A DNA stretch of 64,000 nucleotides from Flavobacteriales bacterium (lineage in GTDB: Bacteria > Bacteroidota > Bacteroidia > Flavobacteriales > Flavobacteriaceae), in contig JAGXRF010000064.1 of assembly GCA_018335925.1 (NCBI GenBank), positions 62,001 through 126,000 on the forward strand, read 5' to 3'. Below are positions 1 through 7,713 of the stretch, one piece after another; positions within the stretch are counted from its first letter, which is position 1, and every line of letters begins with the position of its first letter. Below the pieces are notes generated by a model that was not told where the DNA came from, did not search any database, and saw nothing but the letters and a program-made list of their open reading frames with translations. Made by a program: the position numbers and the translations under genes.

Positions 1-878
1 TCTAAAACTCCATTAATAAAAATAGCACTATTTGGAGTTGAGTACTCTTTGGCTATTTCTAAATATTCGTTAATAGTTACTTTGATAGGAATACTGGAGA
101 AATACAAAAATTCTGCAATGGCCATATTCAACAAAATAATATCCATTAAAGCAATACGCTCCATGTCCCAATTAGGAGTTTTGTTTTCGTATTCTTTTTG
201 CAAAGTTTTGTAATTCAACATCACTTTTCGGAATAACTCTAAGGCAAAATCTTTATCCTCCAAATCTTTAAATAAAGGAGAAAGTTGGAAAGCATTTCTT
301 CCTTTTTCCCAAGTTTTTAATTGTTTTAATATAAAGGAATTTACCAACGGAAAATCGTCTGCCCATTGCATGTAGTTATCTTCCATCAATTCGTATAATT
401 TGTTGTTTGGAGCAATAATTTCTTCAAACATTTTACGAACAAAAGCCAAATCATTTTCCCATGATTGTTTTTTGTCTTGCAGGTAATCTTGGTACAAATC
501 GCTTTCTTTGATGGCTTGTATGAGCCACAAAATGGCATCATCGTTGTTTTTCCAATAAAACAATTTTCGTTGTTCCATTCGGTCTTTCAAATCTTGTAAA
601 GAAGCCAAATGCAACAAAACTTGATTTTGAACAAATTTTAAGTTGGGATTTCTTTCTTCAGGAGTTGCCAAGTGTTTCTTTTTAGCAACTTCTATGTATT
701 CTTCTTCTTTCTGACGAATTTCTACAAAAGCAGACATCATTAAAAGATAAATATCTTCCATTACTTGCATGGAATGTAACAAAGTTTTTTCGTATTTCAC
801 CAAATCATCCGAATCGCTTTGCAGCATGGCATATATGGTTTGTAAAACTTTTAATCGAAGATGTCGTCTGTTGAGCAC
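1..878 (-). CDS. nusB: Transcription antitermination factor NusB (3' end beyond window)
   Basis: NusB binds boxA RNA with NusE (ribosomal S10) and assists antitermination of rRNA operons. The reading frame is open from position 878 to the window edge and is missing from the ORF track because its stop lies outside. The last visible part (IPIKVTINEYLEIAKEYS, then a TPNSAIFINGVL segment) is the conserved C-terminal NusB helix region. The protein has the long N-terminal extension typical of Bacteroidota NusB (about 300 residues, against about 140 in E. coli). The start is GTG, read as MLNRRHLRLKVLQ, a characteristic NusB N-terminus. It begins only 27 bases after the terminator hairpin of the dehydrogenase upstream, and a TATTTTTG -7-like box touches that hairpin. 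Family identity is secure; the exact start is likely. Confidence 0.9.
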   Translation of the reverse strand, partial: MLNRRHLRLKVLQTIYAMLQSDSDDLVKYEKTLLHSMQVMEDIYLLMMSAFVEIRQKEEEYIEVAKKKHLATPEERNPNLKFVQNQVLLHLASLQDLKDRMEQRKLFYWKNNDDAILWLIQAIKESDLYQDYLQDKKQSWENDLAFVRKMFEEIIAPNNKLYELMEDNYMQWADDFPLVNSFILKQLKTWEKGRNAFQLSPLFKDLEDKDFALELFRKVMLNYKTLQKEYENKTPNWDMERIALMDIILLNMAIAEFLYFSSIPIKVTINEYLEIAKEYSTPNSAIFINGVL

Positions 879-894
879 GTGTAAAGAACTTTTA

Positions 895-929
895 AATAAT
901 AAAAACGGAGCCAAATAAATTTAGCTCCG
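895..929 (-). terminator. Intrinsic terminator after the leucine-type dehydrogenase
   Basis: On the minus strand a perfect CGGAGC/GCTCCG stem with an AT-rich loop is followed by TTTTTATTATTT. It lies just after the dehydrogenase stop and only about 27 bases before the nusB GTG. Confidence 0.75.
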
Positions 930-955
930 CAAAAATAGGTAATATTTTGAAAATA

Positions 956-2059
956 CTATTTCAGATTTTGCTTTTTACGCTCTTCAATTCTACTTTGAGC
1001 CACTTGCAATGCTGCTTGGTGGGTTGTGATTTGATTTTTTTGAGCAATTTGCAATATTTCCAAAGTAGTATGGTAAATATTTTCGGTGCGTTTCATTGCC
1101 TCTGCTTTGTCATATTTGGCAATTTCGGCATATACATTAATGATCCCTCCAGCATTGATAACAAAATCAGGAGCATAAACAATTCCTTTTTGTTGTAACA
1201 ACAAACCGTGTTTGTTTTCGTCTGCCAACTGATTGTTTGCAGCACCAGCAATAATGGTAGCTTTGATTTTGCTCAAACATTCGTCATTTACAGTTGCACC
1301 CAATGCACATGGAGCGTAAATGTCCATTTCTGCACTATAAATATCGTCACCAGCAAAAATAATGGCACCATATTTTTTACTTACTTCCTCTAATCTAGCT
1401 TCGTTGATATCGGTAATAAAAACTTTTGCATTTTCTTTGGTTAAGTATTCCACCAATGTCTCTCCTACATGCCCGATTCCCTGTACCAAAACTTTCTTTC
1501 CTTCCAAGTTATCCGATCCATATTGGTGTTTGGCAGCTGCTTTCATTCCCATGTAAACTCCATAAGCAGTTACAGGCGATGGATTTCCGCTTCCTCCTCT
1601 TGATTCAGAAATTCCGGTAACGTGAGGAGTTACATCATGAACTGTATCCATATCGGCAGTGGTCATTCCAACATCTTCTGCTGTAATGTATTTTCCAGAT
1701 AAAGAATGTACAAACTCACCGAATTTTCTCATCAACTCAGGTGTTTTTTGGGTTTTGGCATCACCAATAATTACAGCTTTTCCTCCACCTAAATTCAATC
1801 CTGCCACAGCCGACTTAAAGGTCATCCCTCTTGACAATCGCAATACATCGTTTAATGCTTCCCATTCGTTTTGATAACTCCACATACGTGTTCCACCTAA
1901 AGCTGGACCCAATACTGTGTTGTGAATACCGATAATGGCTTTTAATCCTGTTTCTTTGTCTTGACAAAACACTACTTGTTCGTGGTTGTCAAAAGACAAT
2001 TGTCCGAAAACTGGATCAGAATGAATGATTTCTTGCGAAGTTAACAAACCGTCTGTCAT
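956..2059 (-). CDS. Leucine dehydrogenase (Glu/Leu/Phe/Val dehydrogenase family)
   Basis: NAD-dependent oxidative deamination of branched-chain amino acids to 2-oxo acids in the cytoplasm, the first step of leucine/valine/isoleucine use or the last step of their synthesis. The 367 residues fit the leucine-dehydrogenase branch, which is shorter than glutamate dehydrogenases. Visible are the glycine-rich substrate segment GPALGGTRMW (about 51-60), a conserved lysine in MTFKSAVAG (82), the catalytic-site lysine in GGGKAV (94) and the Rossmann motif GIGHVGE (194-200). Monocistronic: its own TATATTTG box lies 34 bases upstream and its own terminator follows. Substrate preference within the family is inferred from length and similarity. 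Confidence 0.9.
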   Translation of the reverse strand: MTDGLLTSQEIIHSDPVFGQLSFDNHEQVVFCQDKETGLKAIIGIHNTVLGPALGGTRMWSYQNEWEALNDVLRLSRGMTFKSAVAGLNLGGGKAVIIGDAKTQKTPELMRKFGEFVHSLSGKYITAEDVGMTTADMDTVHDVTPHVTGISESRGGSGNPSPVTAYGVYMGMKAAAKHQYGSDNLEGKKVLVQGIGHVGETLVEYLTKENAKVFITDINEARLEEVSKKYGAIIFAGDDIYSAEMDIYAPCALGATVNDECLSKIKATIIAGAANNQLADENKHGLLLQQKGIVYAPDFVINAGGIINVYAEIAKYDKAEAMKRTENIYHTTLEILQIAQKNQITTHQAALQVAQSRIEERKKQNLK

Positions 2060-2092
2060 GTGAAATAGAAGTTTATATTAATAATTTGATTA

Positions 2093-2100
2093 CAAATATA
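2093..2100 (-). promoter_or_regulatory. Candidate -7 box for the dehydrogenase gene
   Basis: TATATTTG on the minus strand fits the Bacteroidota -7 consensus TAnnTTTG, 34 bases before the ATG. No clear -33 TTTG is seen. Confidence 0.45.
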
Positions 2101-2245
2101 GGTTTTAATTTAAGATAAATTAATTTTAGCCTTACTTTTTAGGTTTTCTTTGTAGATAATGCATCGTTAATCCGTCTTAAATTTTACCTTTTTTTAAGTA
2201 TTTTACCAAATACATTGGTTACTTTTACCAAGTTTTAAAGAATTC

Positions 2246-4012
2246 ATGAAAGAATTACAACATCTCAACCAATACTTTATAAAATATAAATTGCACTTTT
2301 TAGGTGGTATTGCCATTACTATTATTGCACAATTTTTTGCATTATATACGCCTAAATTAGTGAATAAATCCATCACTACGGTTACCAACTTTCCAACCAA
2401 CGCTACCGATGCACAAATGAAAGAAGCCACTTGGATACTAACCGAATCGCTTTTGCTTATTATTGGTACTACATTGGTATATGGTTTTTTGACCTTTTTA
2501 ATGCGACAAACCTTAATTGTGATGTCAAGGCATGTGGAGTATGATTTGAAAAACGAAGTATATGCCCACTACCAAAAACTTTCGTTAAACTTTTACAAGC
2601 AAAATCGCATTGGTGATTTGATGAACCGTATTAGTGAAGATGTGGGAAAAGTACGCATGTATGTTGGTCCTGCCGTAATGTATACCATTAACACTTTGAT
2701 TAGATTTGCAGTGGTTATTATTTATATGTGGAATGTTTCCCCAAAACTTACCATTTATACGCTTTTACCACTGCCATTATTGTCATATACCATTTACAAA
2801 GTAAGTGCAGCTATTCATGTTCGCAGCACCAAATACCAAGAGAACTTATCCAATTTATCGAGTTTTGTGCAAGAATTTTTCTCTGGAATTAGAGTAGTAA
2901 AAGCCTTTGCATTAGAGAACGACAAGGAAAAAGATTTTGAAAAAATCACCTCCGACAGCAAAACCAAAAATTTAAGTTTGGCAAAAATCAATGCATTATT
3001 TGGTCCGTTGATGATATTGTTAATTGGCTTGAGCAACCTCGTGGTAATTTTTATTGGTGGAAAAATGTATCTGGACAATGAAATTACTCAAATTGGGGTA
3101 ATAGCTGAATTTATCTTGTATGTAAACATGCTTACATGGCCAGTTGCATCTATCGGGTGGGTAAGTTCTTTGGTGCAAGAAGCAGAAGCATCGCAAAAAA
3201 GAATCAATCAATTTTTAAAAATCAAACCTGATATTGAGGACAAAGAGGTACTTTCCGTTGACCATGTCCAAGGAAAATTGCACTTTAAAAATGTGTCGTT
3301 TACTTACCCAGATACGGGTATAGAAGCATTAAAAAACATTTCTTTTGAAGTAAATCCCGGACAAACTTTGGCAATTATTGGCAAAACCGGAAGTGGTAAA
3401 ACCACCTTATTATCTCTAATAAATAGATTATACGAAGCTAGTAGTGGAGAAATATTTATTGATGGCATACCCATTCAAAAAATCCCATTAGGTGTATTGA
3501 GGGATGAAATTTCCGTGGTGCCTCAAGATGGTTTTTTGTTTTCGATGACTATAGCCGAAAACGTAAAATTTGGCAAACCCGAAGCTTCACAACAAGAAAT
3601 TGAAAAAGTTTGTGAAATGGCTTATGTACATCACAACATTATCGATTTAAAAGATGGATATCAAACCATGTTGGGTGAAAGGGGTATTAACTTATCAGGC
3701 GGACAAAAACAAAGAATATCTATTGCAAGAGCTTTATTAAAAGAGCATTCCTTGATTTTGTTTGACGATTGTCTTTCCGCAGTTGATATGGAAACTGAAG
3801 AAATTATTTTAAAAAATTTATACCAAGTTTCGCAAAATAAAACCACCATTATCGTCAGCCATAGGGTATCAAGTGTAAAACATGCCGACTATATTTTGGT
3901 GTTAGAAGAAGGAAAAATTTTAGAACAAGGCACTCATAATGAATTAGTAAACCTTCAGGGTACTTATGCCAATTTGCTGGAGAAACAATTGCAAGAAAAA
4001 GAAATGAAATAA
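2246..4012 (+). CDS. ABC exporter half-transporter (MsbA/MdlB-like, TMD-NBD fusion)
   Basis: A 588-residue type IV ABC exporter. The N-terminal ~300 residues are a six-helix transmembrane domain and the C-terminal half is the ATPase: Walker A GKTGSGKTT (~378), Q-loop VVPQDG, signature LSGGQ (~483), Walker B ILFDD (~504) and H-loop SHRVSS. The Walker B motif ends in Asp-Asp (ILFDDCLSAVD) where canonical sites have Asp-Glu. In ABC exporters such a substitution marks a catalytically weak site and is usually found in one subunit of a heterodimer, but no partner ABC gene lies nearby. Substrate unknown; lipid or drug export is the usual role. It stands alone, with dehydrogenase diverging upstream and the DUF3276 gene 67 bases downstream. 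Confidence 0.88.
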   Translation: MKELQHLNQYFIKYKLHFLGGIAITIIAQFFALYTPKLVNKSITTVTNFPTNATDAQMKEATWILTESLLLIIGTTLVYGFLTFLMRQTLIVMSRHVEYDLKNEVYAHYQKLSLNFYKQNRIGDLMNRISEDVGKVRMYVGPAVMYTINTLIRFAVVIIYMWNVSPKLTIYTLLPLPLLSYTIYKVSAAIHVRSTKYQENLSNLSSFVQEFFSGIRVVKAFALENDKEKDFEKITSDSKTKNLSLAKINALFGPLMILLIGLSNLVVIFIGGKMYLDNEITQIGVIAEFILYVNMLTWPVASIGWVSSLVQEAEASQKRINQFLKIKPDIEDKEVLSVDHVQGKLHFKNVSFTYPDTGIEALKNISFEVNPGQTLAIIGKTGSGKTTLLSLINRLYEASSGEIFIDGIPIQKIPLGVLRDEISVVPQDGFLFSMTIAENVKFGKPEASQQEIEKVCEMAYVHHNIIDLKDGYQTMLGERGINLSGGQKQRISIARALLKEHSLILFDDCLSAVDMETEEIILKNLYQVSQNKTTIIVSHRVSSVKHADYILVLEEGKILEQGTHNELVNLQGTYANLLEKQLQEKEMK

Positions 4013-4079
4013 TTATTTTGAAGTTTCCATTTTTTTTTAGACTTTTGGTTTCAAACTAATTCAAATTGACAGAAAGAAT

Positions 4080-4439
4080 ATGAGCGAAAAAGACATGTTA
4101 GAAAAAGATGAAATCTTTTCTAAAGTATTGAGAGCAGGGAGAAGAACTTATTTCTTTGACGTAAGATCCACCAAAGCAGACGATTACTACATCACTATTA
4201 CCGAATCAAAAAAATTTACCGAAGAAGACGGTTCTTTTCATTTCAAAAAACATAAAATCTATTTGTACAAAGAAGACTTTGCTGCTTTTAGAGAAATTTT
4301 AGACGAAATGACTTCTTTTGTAATTAATAACAAAGGAGAAGAAGTGATTTCAGAACGTCATCAAAAAGACTTTAAAAAAGAATATCGTTCAGAAGACGGA
4401 AAATCAAGCTACACTGATGTAGATTTTGACGATATTTAA
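4080..4439 (+). CDS. PUR-family DNA/RNA-binding protein (DUF3276)
   Basis: A 119-residue cytoplasmic protein of the DUF3276/PUR-alpha-like family, widespread in Bacteroidota; relatives bind single-stranded nucleic acid through a PUR fold. The core is visible as VLRAGRRTYFFDVRSTK (residues ~16-33), the DYYITITESKK strand and the HFKKHKIYLYKEDF strand, followed by an acidic, probably flexible tail ending DVDFDDI. It has its own terminator. The cellular role in this lineage is not established; a nucleoid or RNA-binding regulator is the reasonable reading. Confidence 0.88.
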   Translation: MSEKDMLEKDEIFSKVLRAGRRTYFFDVRSTKADDYYITITESKKFTEEDGSFHFKKHKIYLYKEDFAAFREILDEMTSFVINNKGEEVISERHQKDFKKEYRSEDGKSSYTDVDFDDI

Positions 4440-4463
4440 AAAGCTTTCTAACCAAACTTGATT

Positions 4464-4500
4464 AAAAACCACAAATCTTCGGAGCTGTGGTTTTTTTATT
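4464..4500 (+). terminator. Intrinsic terminator after DUF3276
   Basis: Perfect AAACCACA/TGTGGTTT stem with a 12-base loop, running into TTTTTTTATT, 25 bases after the stop codon. Confidence 0.85.
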
Positions 4501-4643
4501 ACATATAATCGACCCTAAAAACAAAGCTTTTGTATTTCAGAATTTGATTTAGAATCTAAATTGAGAAGCTGAATTCATTTCAGCTTGACAAGGCTTAGGC
4601 TTTTTAATATTATTTTATGTTTAATGTTTAAAACTAAATAACT

Positions 4644-4677
4644 ACAAAAAAAATCCCGAGCTAAAAAACTCGGGATT
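4644..4677 (-). terminator. Intrinsic terminator of sucC
   Basis: On the minus strand a perfect 9-bp AATCCCGAG/CTCGGGATT stem with an 8-base loop is followed by eight T residues, 20 bases after the sucC stop. Confidence 0.9.
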
Positions 4678-4696
4678 TTATATCAAATCTAACAAA

Positions 4697-5890
4697 TTAA
4701 CTCAAGGCAACTTGTACTTGGTCTGCTGCTTCTTGGAATTCAACCGCAGATAAAATTGGCATTCCGGAATTGTCGATCAATTCTTTTGCAATGTCCGCAT
4801 TGGTTCCTTGTAATCTTACAATAATTGGCACTTTAATATCGTCACCCATATTTTTGTAAGCATCTACCACCCCTTGTGCAACTCTGTCGCAACGAACGAT
4901 TCCACCAAAAATGTTGATTAAAATAGCTTTTACATTCGGATCTTTTAAAATAATTCTGAAAGCAGTTTCTACTCTTTTGGCATCTGCAGTTCCACCAACA
5001 TCTAAAAAGTTAGCCGGTTCAAAACCTGCATATTTGATCAAATCCATGGTAGCCATTGCCAAACCTGCTCCGTTTACCATACATCCAACAGTACCATCTA
5101 AATCAACGTAATTTAATCCGGCTTCTTTGGCTTCAACTTCAATTGGGTTTTCTTCTCTTACATCACGCATTTCGGCAATTTTTTGTTGACGATACAATGC
5201 GTTGTCATCCAAACCAACTTTTGCATCTACTGCTAAAATTTTATTGTCAGATGTTTTTAATACAGGGTTAATTTCAAATAACGAAGCATCTGAACCAACA
5301 TAAGCTGCGTACAATGACTCTACAAATTTTACCATTTCTTTAAACGCATTGCCACTCAAACCTAAGTTAAAAGCAACTCTACGAGCTTGAAAACCTTGTA
5401 ATCCGTAAGCTGGATCGATTTCTTCGGTAAAAATTAAATGTGGGGTTTTTTCTGCTACTTCTTCAATGTCCATTCCTCCTTCGGTAGAATACATGATCAT
5501 GTTTCTTCCTTTAGAACGATTTAATAAAATAGACATATAAAATTCTTTAGTTTCACTTTCTCCAGGATAGTACACATCTTCTGCAATCAAAACTTTGTGT
5601 ACTGTTTTTCCTTCAGGTGGGGTTTGTGGAGTAATTAATTGCATTCCGATGATTTGCTCAGAAATTTCGGTAACTTGCTCTAAGTTTTTAGCCAACTTAA
5701 CTCCTCCTCCTTTTCCTCTTCCTCCTGCATGGATTTGTGCCTTGATTACGTACCAGCTAGTTCCTGTTTCGGCAGTTAATTGTTTTGCAGCAGCTACTGC
5801 TTCTACCGGATTGTTAGCAACAATTCCTCTCTGTACTCTCACTCCGTATTTGGATAAAATTTCTTTTCCTTGGTATTCGTGAATGTTCAT
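4697..5890 (-). CDS. sucC: Succinate-CoA ligase (ADP-forming), beta subunit
   Basis: Beta subunit of succinyl-CoA synthetase: TCA-cycle interconversion of succinyl-CoA and succinate with nucleotide phosphorylation; works as an alpha/beta complex with SucD. The 397 residues match the usual length. The N-terminus MNIHEYQGKEILSKYGV and the ATP-grasp segment KAQIHAGGRGKGGGVKLAK (residues ~50-68) are diagnostic, as is the C-terminal NIFGGIVRCD loop, which contacts the phosphohistidine of the alpha subunit. No sucD is adjacent, which is common in Flavobacteriaceae where the two are unlinked. Monocistronic with a strong terminator and a TATTTTTG box 35 bases upstream. Confidence 0.97.
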   Translation of the reverse strand: MNIHEYQGKEILSKYGVRVQRGIVANNPVEAVAAAKQLTAETGTSWYVIKAQIHAGGRGKGGGVKLAKNLEQVTEISEQIIGMQLITPQTPPEGKTVHKVLIAEDVYYPGESETKEFYMSILLNRSKGRNMIMYSTEGGMDIEEVAEKTPHLIFTEEIDPAYGLQGFQARRVAFNLGLSGNAFKEMVKFVESLYAAYVGSDASLFEINPVLKTSDNKILAVDAKVGLDDNALYRQQKIAEMRDVREENPIEVEAKEAGLNYVDLDGTVGCMVNGAGLAMATMDLIKYAGFEPANFLDVGGTADAKRVETAFRIILKDPNVKAILINIFGGIVRCDRVAQGVVDAYKNMGDDIKVPIIVRLQGTNADIAKELIDNSGMPILSAVEFQEAADQVQVALS

Positions 5891-5925
5891 GTTTTGAAGT
5901 TTAGATCTTACTCAATTAATGGTCA

Positions 5926-5933
5926 CAAAAATA
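5926..5933 (-). promoter_or_regulatory. Candidate -7 box for sucC
   Basis: TATTTTTG on the minus strand matches TAnnTTTG, 35 bases before the sucC ATG. No convincing -33 element at 17-21 bases. Confidence 0.45.
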
Positions 5934-5983
5934 CAAAAGTAATTTCAAAATGAAGGCAATGGTGGACTTTAAATTTTGCAAGA

Positions 5984-6260
5984 TTTTGCAACACAAAGCG
6001 AGATTTTTATCTCATTTTTCAATTTTACTAACCAAAAACGATTTTTTGTAGTGAAATATGCAACGAAACATGGAGTTTATTCTTACATGCTTTTGTATGA
6101 GTAGTTGATGCACTCGCCCCAATTGCAGTGATAGCTTTGTGTAGCAAAATTGGCAGCAGTGGTTGTGCTGCCAAAGCGACCAACGGAAGCTTTGAACAGC
6201 AGATTACCAATGCCCAATTTTGCAAACAAACTAAAACGGAAAGTGGGAATAGCGATAAAA
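5984..6260. repeat. Multi-hairpin intergenic element between sucC and lysA
   Basis: The stretch 5891-6385 has no credible gene. Its centre is more GC-rich than the flanks and contains nested inverted repeats. An outer 10-bp perfect stem GCAAAATTGG (6144-6153) / CCAATTTTGC (6214-6223) encloses two hairpins: GGCAGCA/TGCTGCC (6152-6158 and 6166-6172) and CAAAGC/GCTTTG (6172-6177 and 6189-6194). Outside them CGCCCCA (~6115-6121) could pair with the TGGG...GCG near 6247-6256. A short ATTTTGCA direct repeat lies at about 5983-5992. The arms (GCCCCAATTGCAGTGATAGC on one side, GGGAATAGCG on the other) resemble, from memory, palindromic repeats scattered in flavobacterial genomes. Only one copy was noticed here. 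MITE-like repeat or structured RNA are both possible. Confidence 0.5.
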
Positions 6261-6355
6261 AACAACAAAACTAGATGTTAATTGATATATTTATAACATT
6301 TCGTTATTTTTTGTGATGTCGTGTGATAAAAATTAGAAAATTAAAATTAGCATGC

Positions 6356-6363
6356 TATTTTTG
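6356..6363 (+). promoter_or_regulatory. Candidate -7 box for lysA
   Basis: TATTTTTG matches TAnnTTTG, 22 bases before the lysA ATG. Confidence 0.45.
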
Positions 6364-6385
6364 CCCTCCAATTAAGAAATGAACC

Positions 6386-7615
6386 ATGGAAAATAACCAA
6401 TTAGTAAGTATTGCCAACCGCTTTGGATCACCAGTTTTTGTGTATGATGCACACCGAATTATTTCGCAATATGACCGATTGACCAAAGCGTTTGCAAAGG
6501 TGGACCAACTTAGAATTAATTATGCTGTGAAGGCTTTGTCAAATGTTTCGATTTTAAAATTGATGAAAGAACTGGGCTCTGGCTTAGATACGGTATCTAT
6601 TCAAGAAGTGTTGCTTGGATTGGAAGCGGGCTTTGAACCTCAACGCATTATTTTTACTCCTAATGGGGTGTCGTTAGAAGAAATTATTGAAGTGGCACAC
6701 ATGGGGGTGCAAATTAATATTGACAACCTTTCGATTTTAGAGCAGTTTGGCACACAATTTCCTAAAATTCCGGTTTGTATTCGAATCAATCCTCACGTAA
6801 TGGCAGGTGGAAACTCTAATATTTCAGTAGGACATATTGATAGTAAATTCGGAATTTCTATTCATCAAATGCCGCATTTGTTACGTATTGTTGAAAACAC
6901 TGGCATGCATATTAACGGGATTCACATGCATACCGGATCGGATATTTTAGATATTGATGTGTTTTTGTATGCTGCAGAAATTTTATTTAATGCTGCCAAA
7001 AACTTTACCAATTTAGAATTTATTGACTTTGGAAGCGGATTTAAAGTTCCGTATAAAAAAGACGATATTGAAACCAATATTGAAGAACTAGGTGAGCGTT
7101 TAACCGAACGTTTTTTGGCTTTTGAAAAAGAATATGGAAGAAGTTTGACCTTGACGTTTGAACCTGGAAAGTTTTTAGTGAGTCAAGCCGGATATTTTGT
7201 TGCCAAAGTAAATGTGGTAAAACAAACTACTTCTACCATTTTTGCAGGAATTGATTCTGGCTTTAACCATTTGATTCGTCCGATGTTTTATGGTTCATAC
7301 CACCATATCGAAAACATTTCTAACCCAGATGGGAAAGAGCGTTTTTACTCGGTGGTAGGCTATATTTGCGAAACAGACACTTTTGCCAATAACAGAAGAA
7401 TTACCGAAATTAAAGAAGGTGATTTGTTGTGTTTTCACAATGCTGGTGCTTATTGCTTTTCGATGGCATCTAACTACAACTCTCGCTTTCGTCCGGCAGA
7501 AGTGCTTTGGTACGAAGGAAAAGCCCATTTGATTAGAAAGCGTGAAACCATGAAAGACTTATTAAAAAACCAGGTAGTTTTAGATTTTAGCTTACAAGAA
7601 GCCAATGTTGTTTAA
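6386..7615 (+). CDS. lysA: Diaminopimelate decarboxylase
   Basis: PLP enzyme that decarboxylates meso-diaminopimelate to L-lysine, the last step of lysine synthesis. The 409 residues fit the family. The PLP lysine is in NYAVKAL (K49), the HMHTGSDI motif (~181) supports the cofactor ring, FEPGKFLVS (~257) holds the phosphate/substrate loop, CETDTFANNR (~329) supplies the active-site Cys from the partner subunit, and GAYCFSMASNYN (~352) supplies the Tyr. Together these favour DAP decarboxylase over ornithine or carboxynorspermidine decarboxylases. No lysine riboswitch is visible in the leader, which is about 20 bases long if the -7 box is right. Transcription ends at its own terminator. Confidence 0.93.
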   Translation: MENNQLVSIANRFGSPVFVYDAHRIISQYDRLTKAFAKVDQLRINYAVKALSNVSILKLMKELGSGLDTVSIQEVLLGLEAGFEPQRIIFTPNGVSLEEIIEVAHMGVQINIDNLSILEQFGTQFPKIPVCIRINPHVMAGGNSNISVGHIDSKFGISIHQMPHLLRIVENTGMHINGIHMHTGSDILDIDVFLYAAEILFNAAKNFTNLEFIDFGSGFKVPYKKDDIETNIEELGERLTERFLAFEKEYGRSLTLTFEPGKFLVSQAGYFVAKVNVVKQTTSTIFAGIDSGFNHLIRPMFYGSYHHIENISNPDGKERFYSVVGYICETDTFANNRRITEIKEGDLLCFHNAGAYCFSMASNYNSRFRPAEVLWYEGKAHLIRKRETMKDLLKNQVVLDFSLQEANVV

Positions 7616-7646
7616 GATTTTACACTAACTCCAAACTTTCTTTTGC

Positions 7647-7678
7647 TAAAACCGTAACATAAAAAGTTGCGGTTTTTT
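7647..7678 (+). terminator. Intrinsic terminator after lysA
   Basis: AACCGTAAC / GTTGCGGTT stem (one G-T wobble) followed by a T-rich tract. Confidence 0.8.
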
Positions 7679-7687
7679 GGTTTTTAT

Positions 7688-7695
7688 TACATTTG
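7688..7695 (+). promoter_or_regulatory. Candidate -7 box for the MFS gene
   Basis: TACATTTG matches TAnnTTTG. It covers the TTG that the ORF track used as start, so translation must begin later, at the ATG at 7714. Confidence 0.5.
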
Positions 7696-7713
7696 AATTT
7701 AAAAGCAATTGCA

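Noticed and set aside
6028-6268. Two minus-strand ORFs of 61 and 65 codons in the sucC-lysA gap
   Set aside because: They overlap each other in different frames, resemble no protein, and coincide with the nested inverted repeats, which explain the open frames.
6301-6385. Possible lysine riboswitch before lysA
   Set aside because: The region between the -7 box and the ATG is too short and no L-box-like helices are seen.
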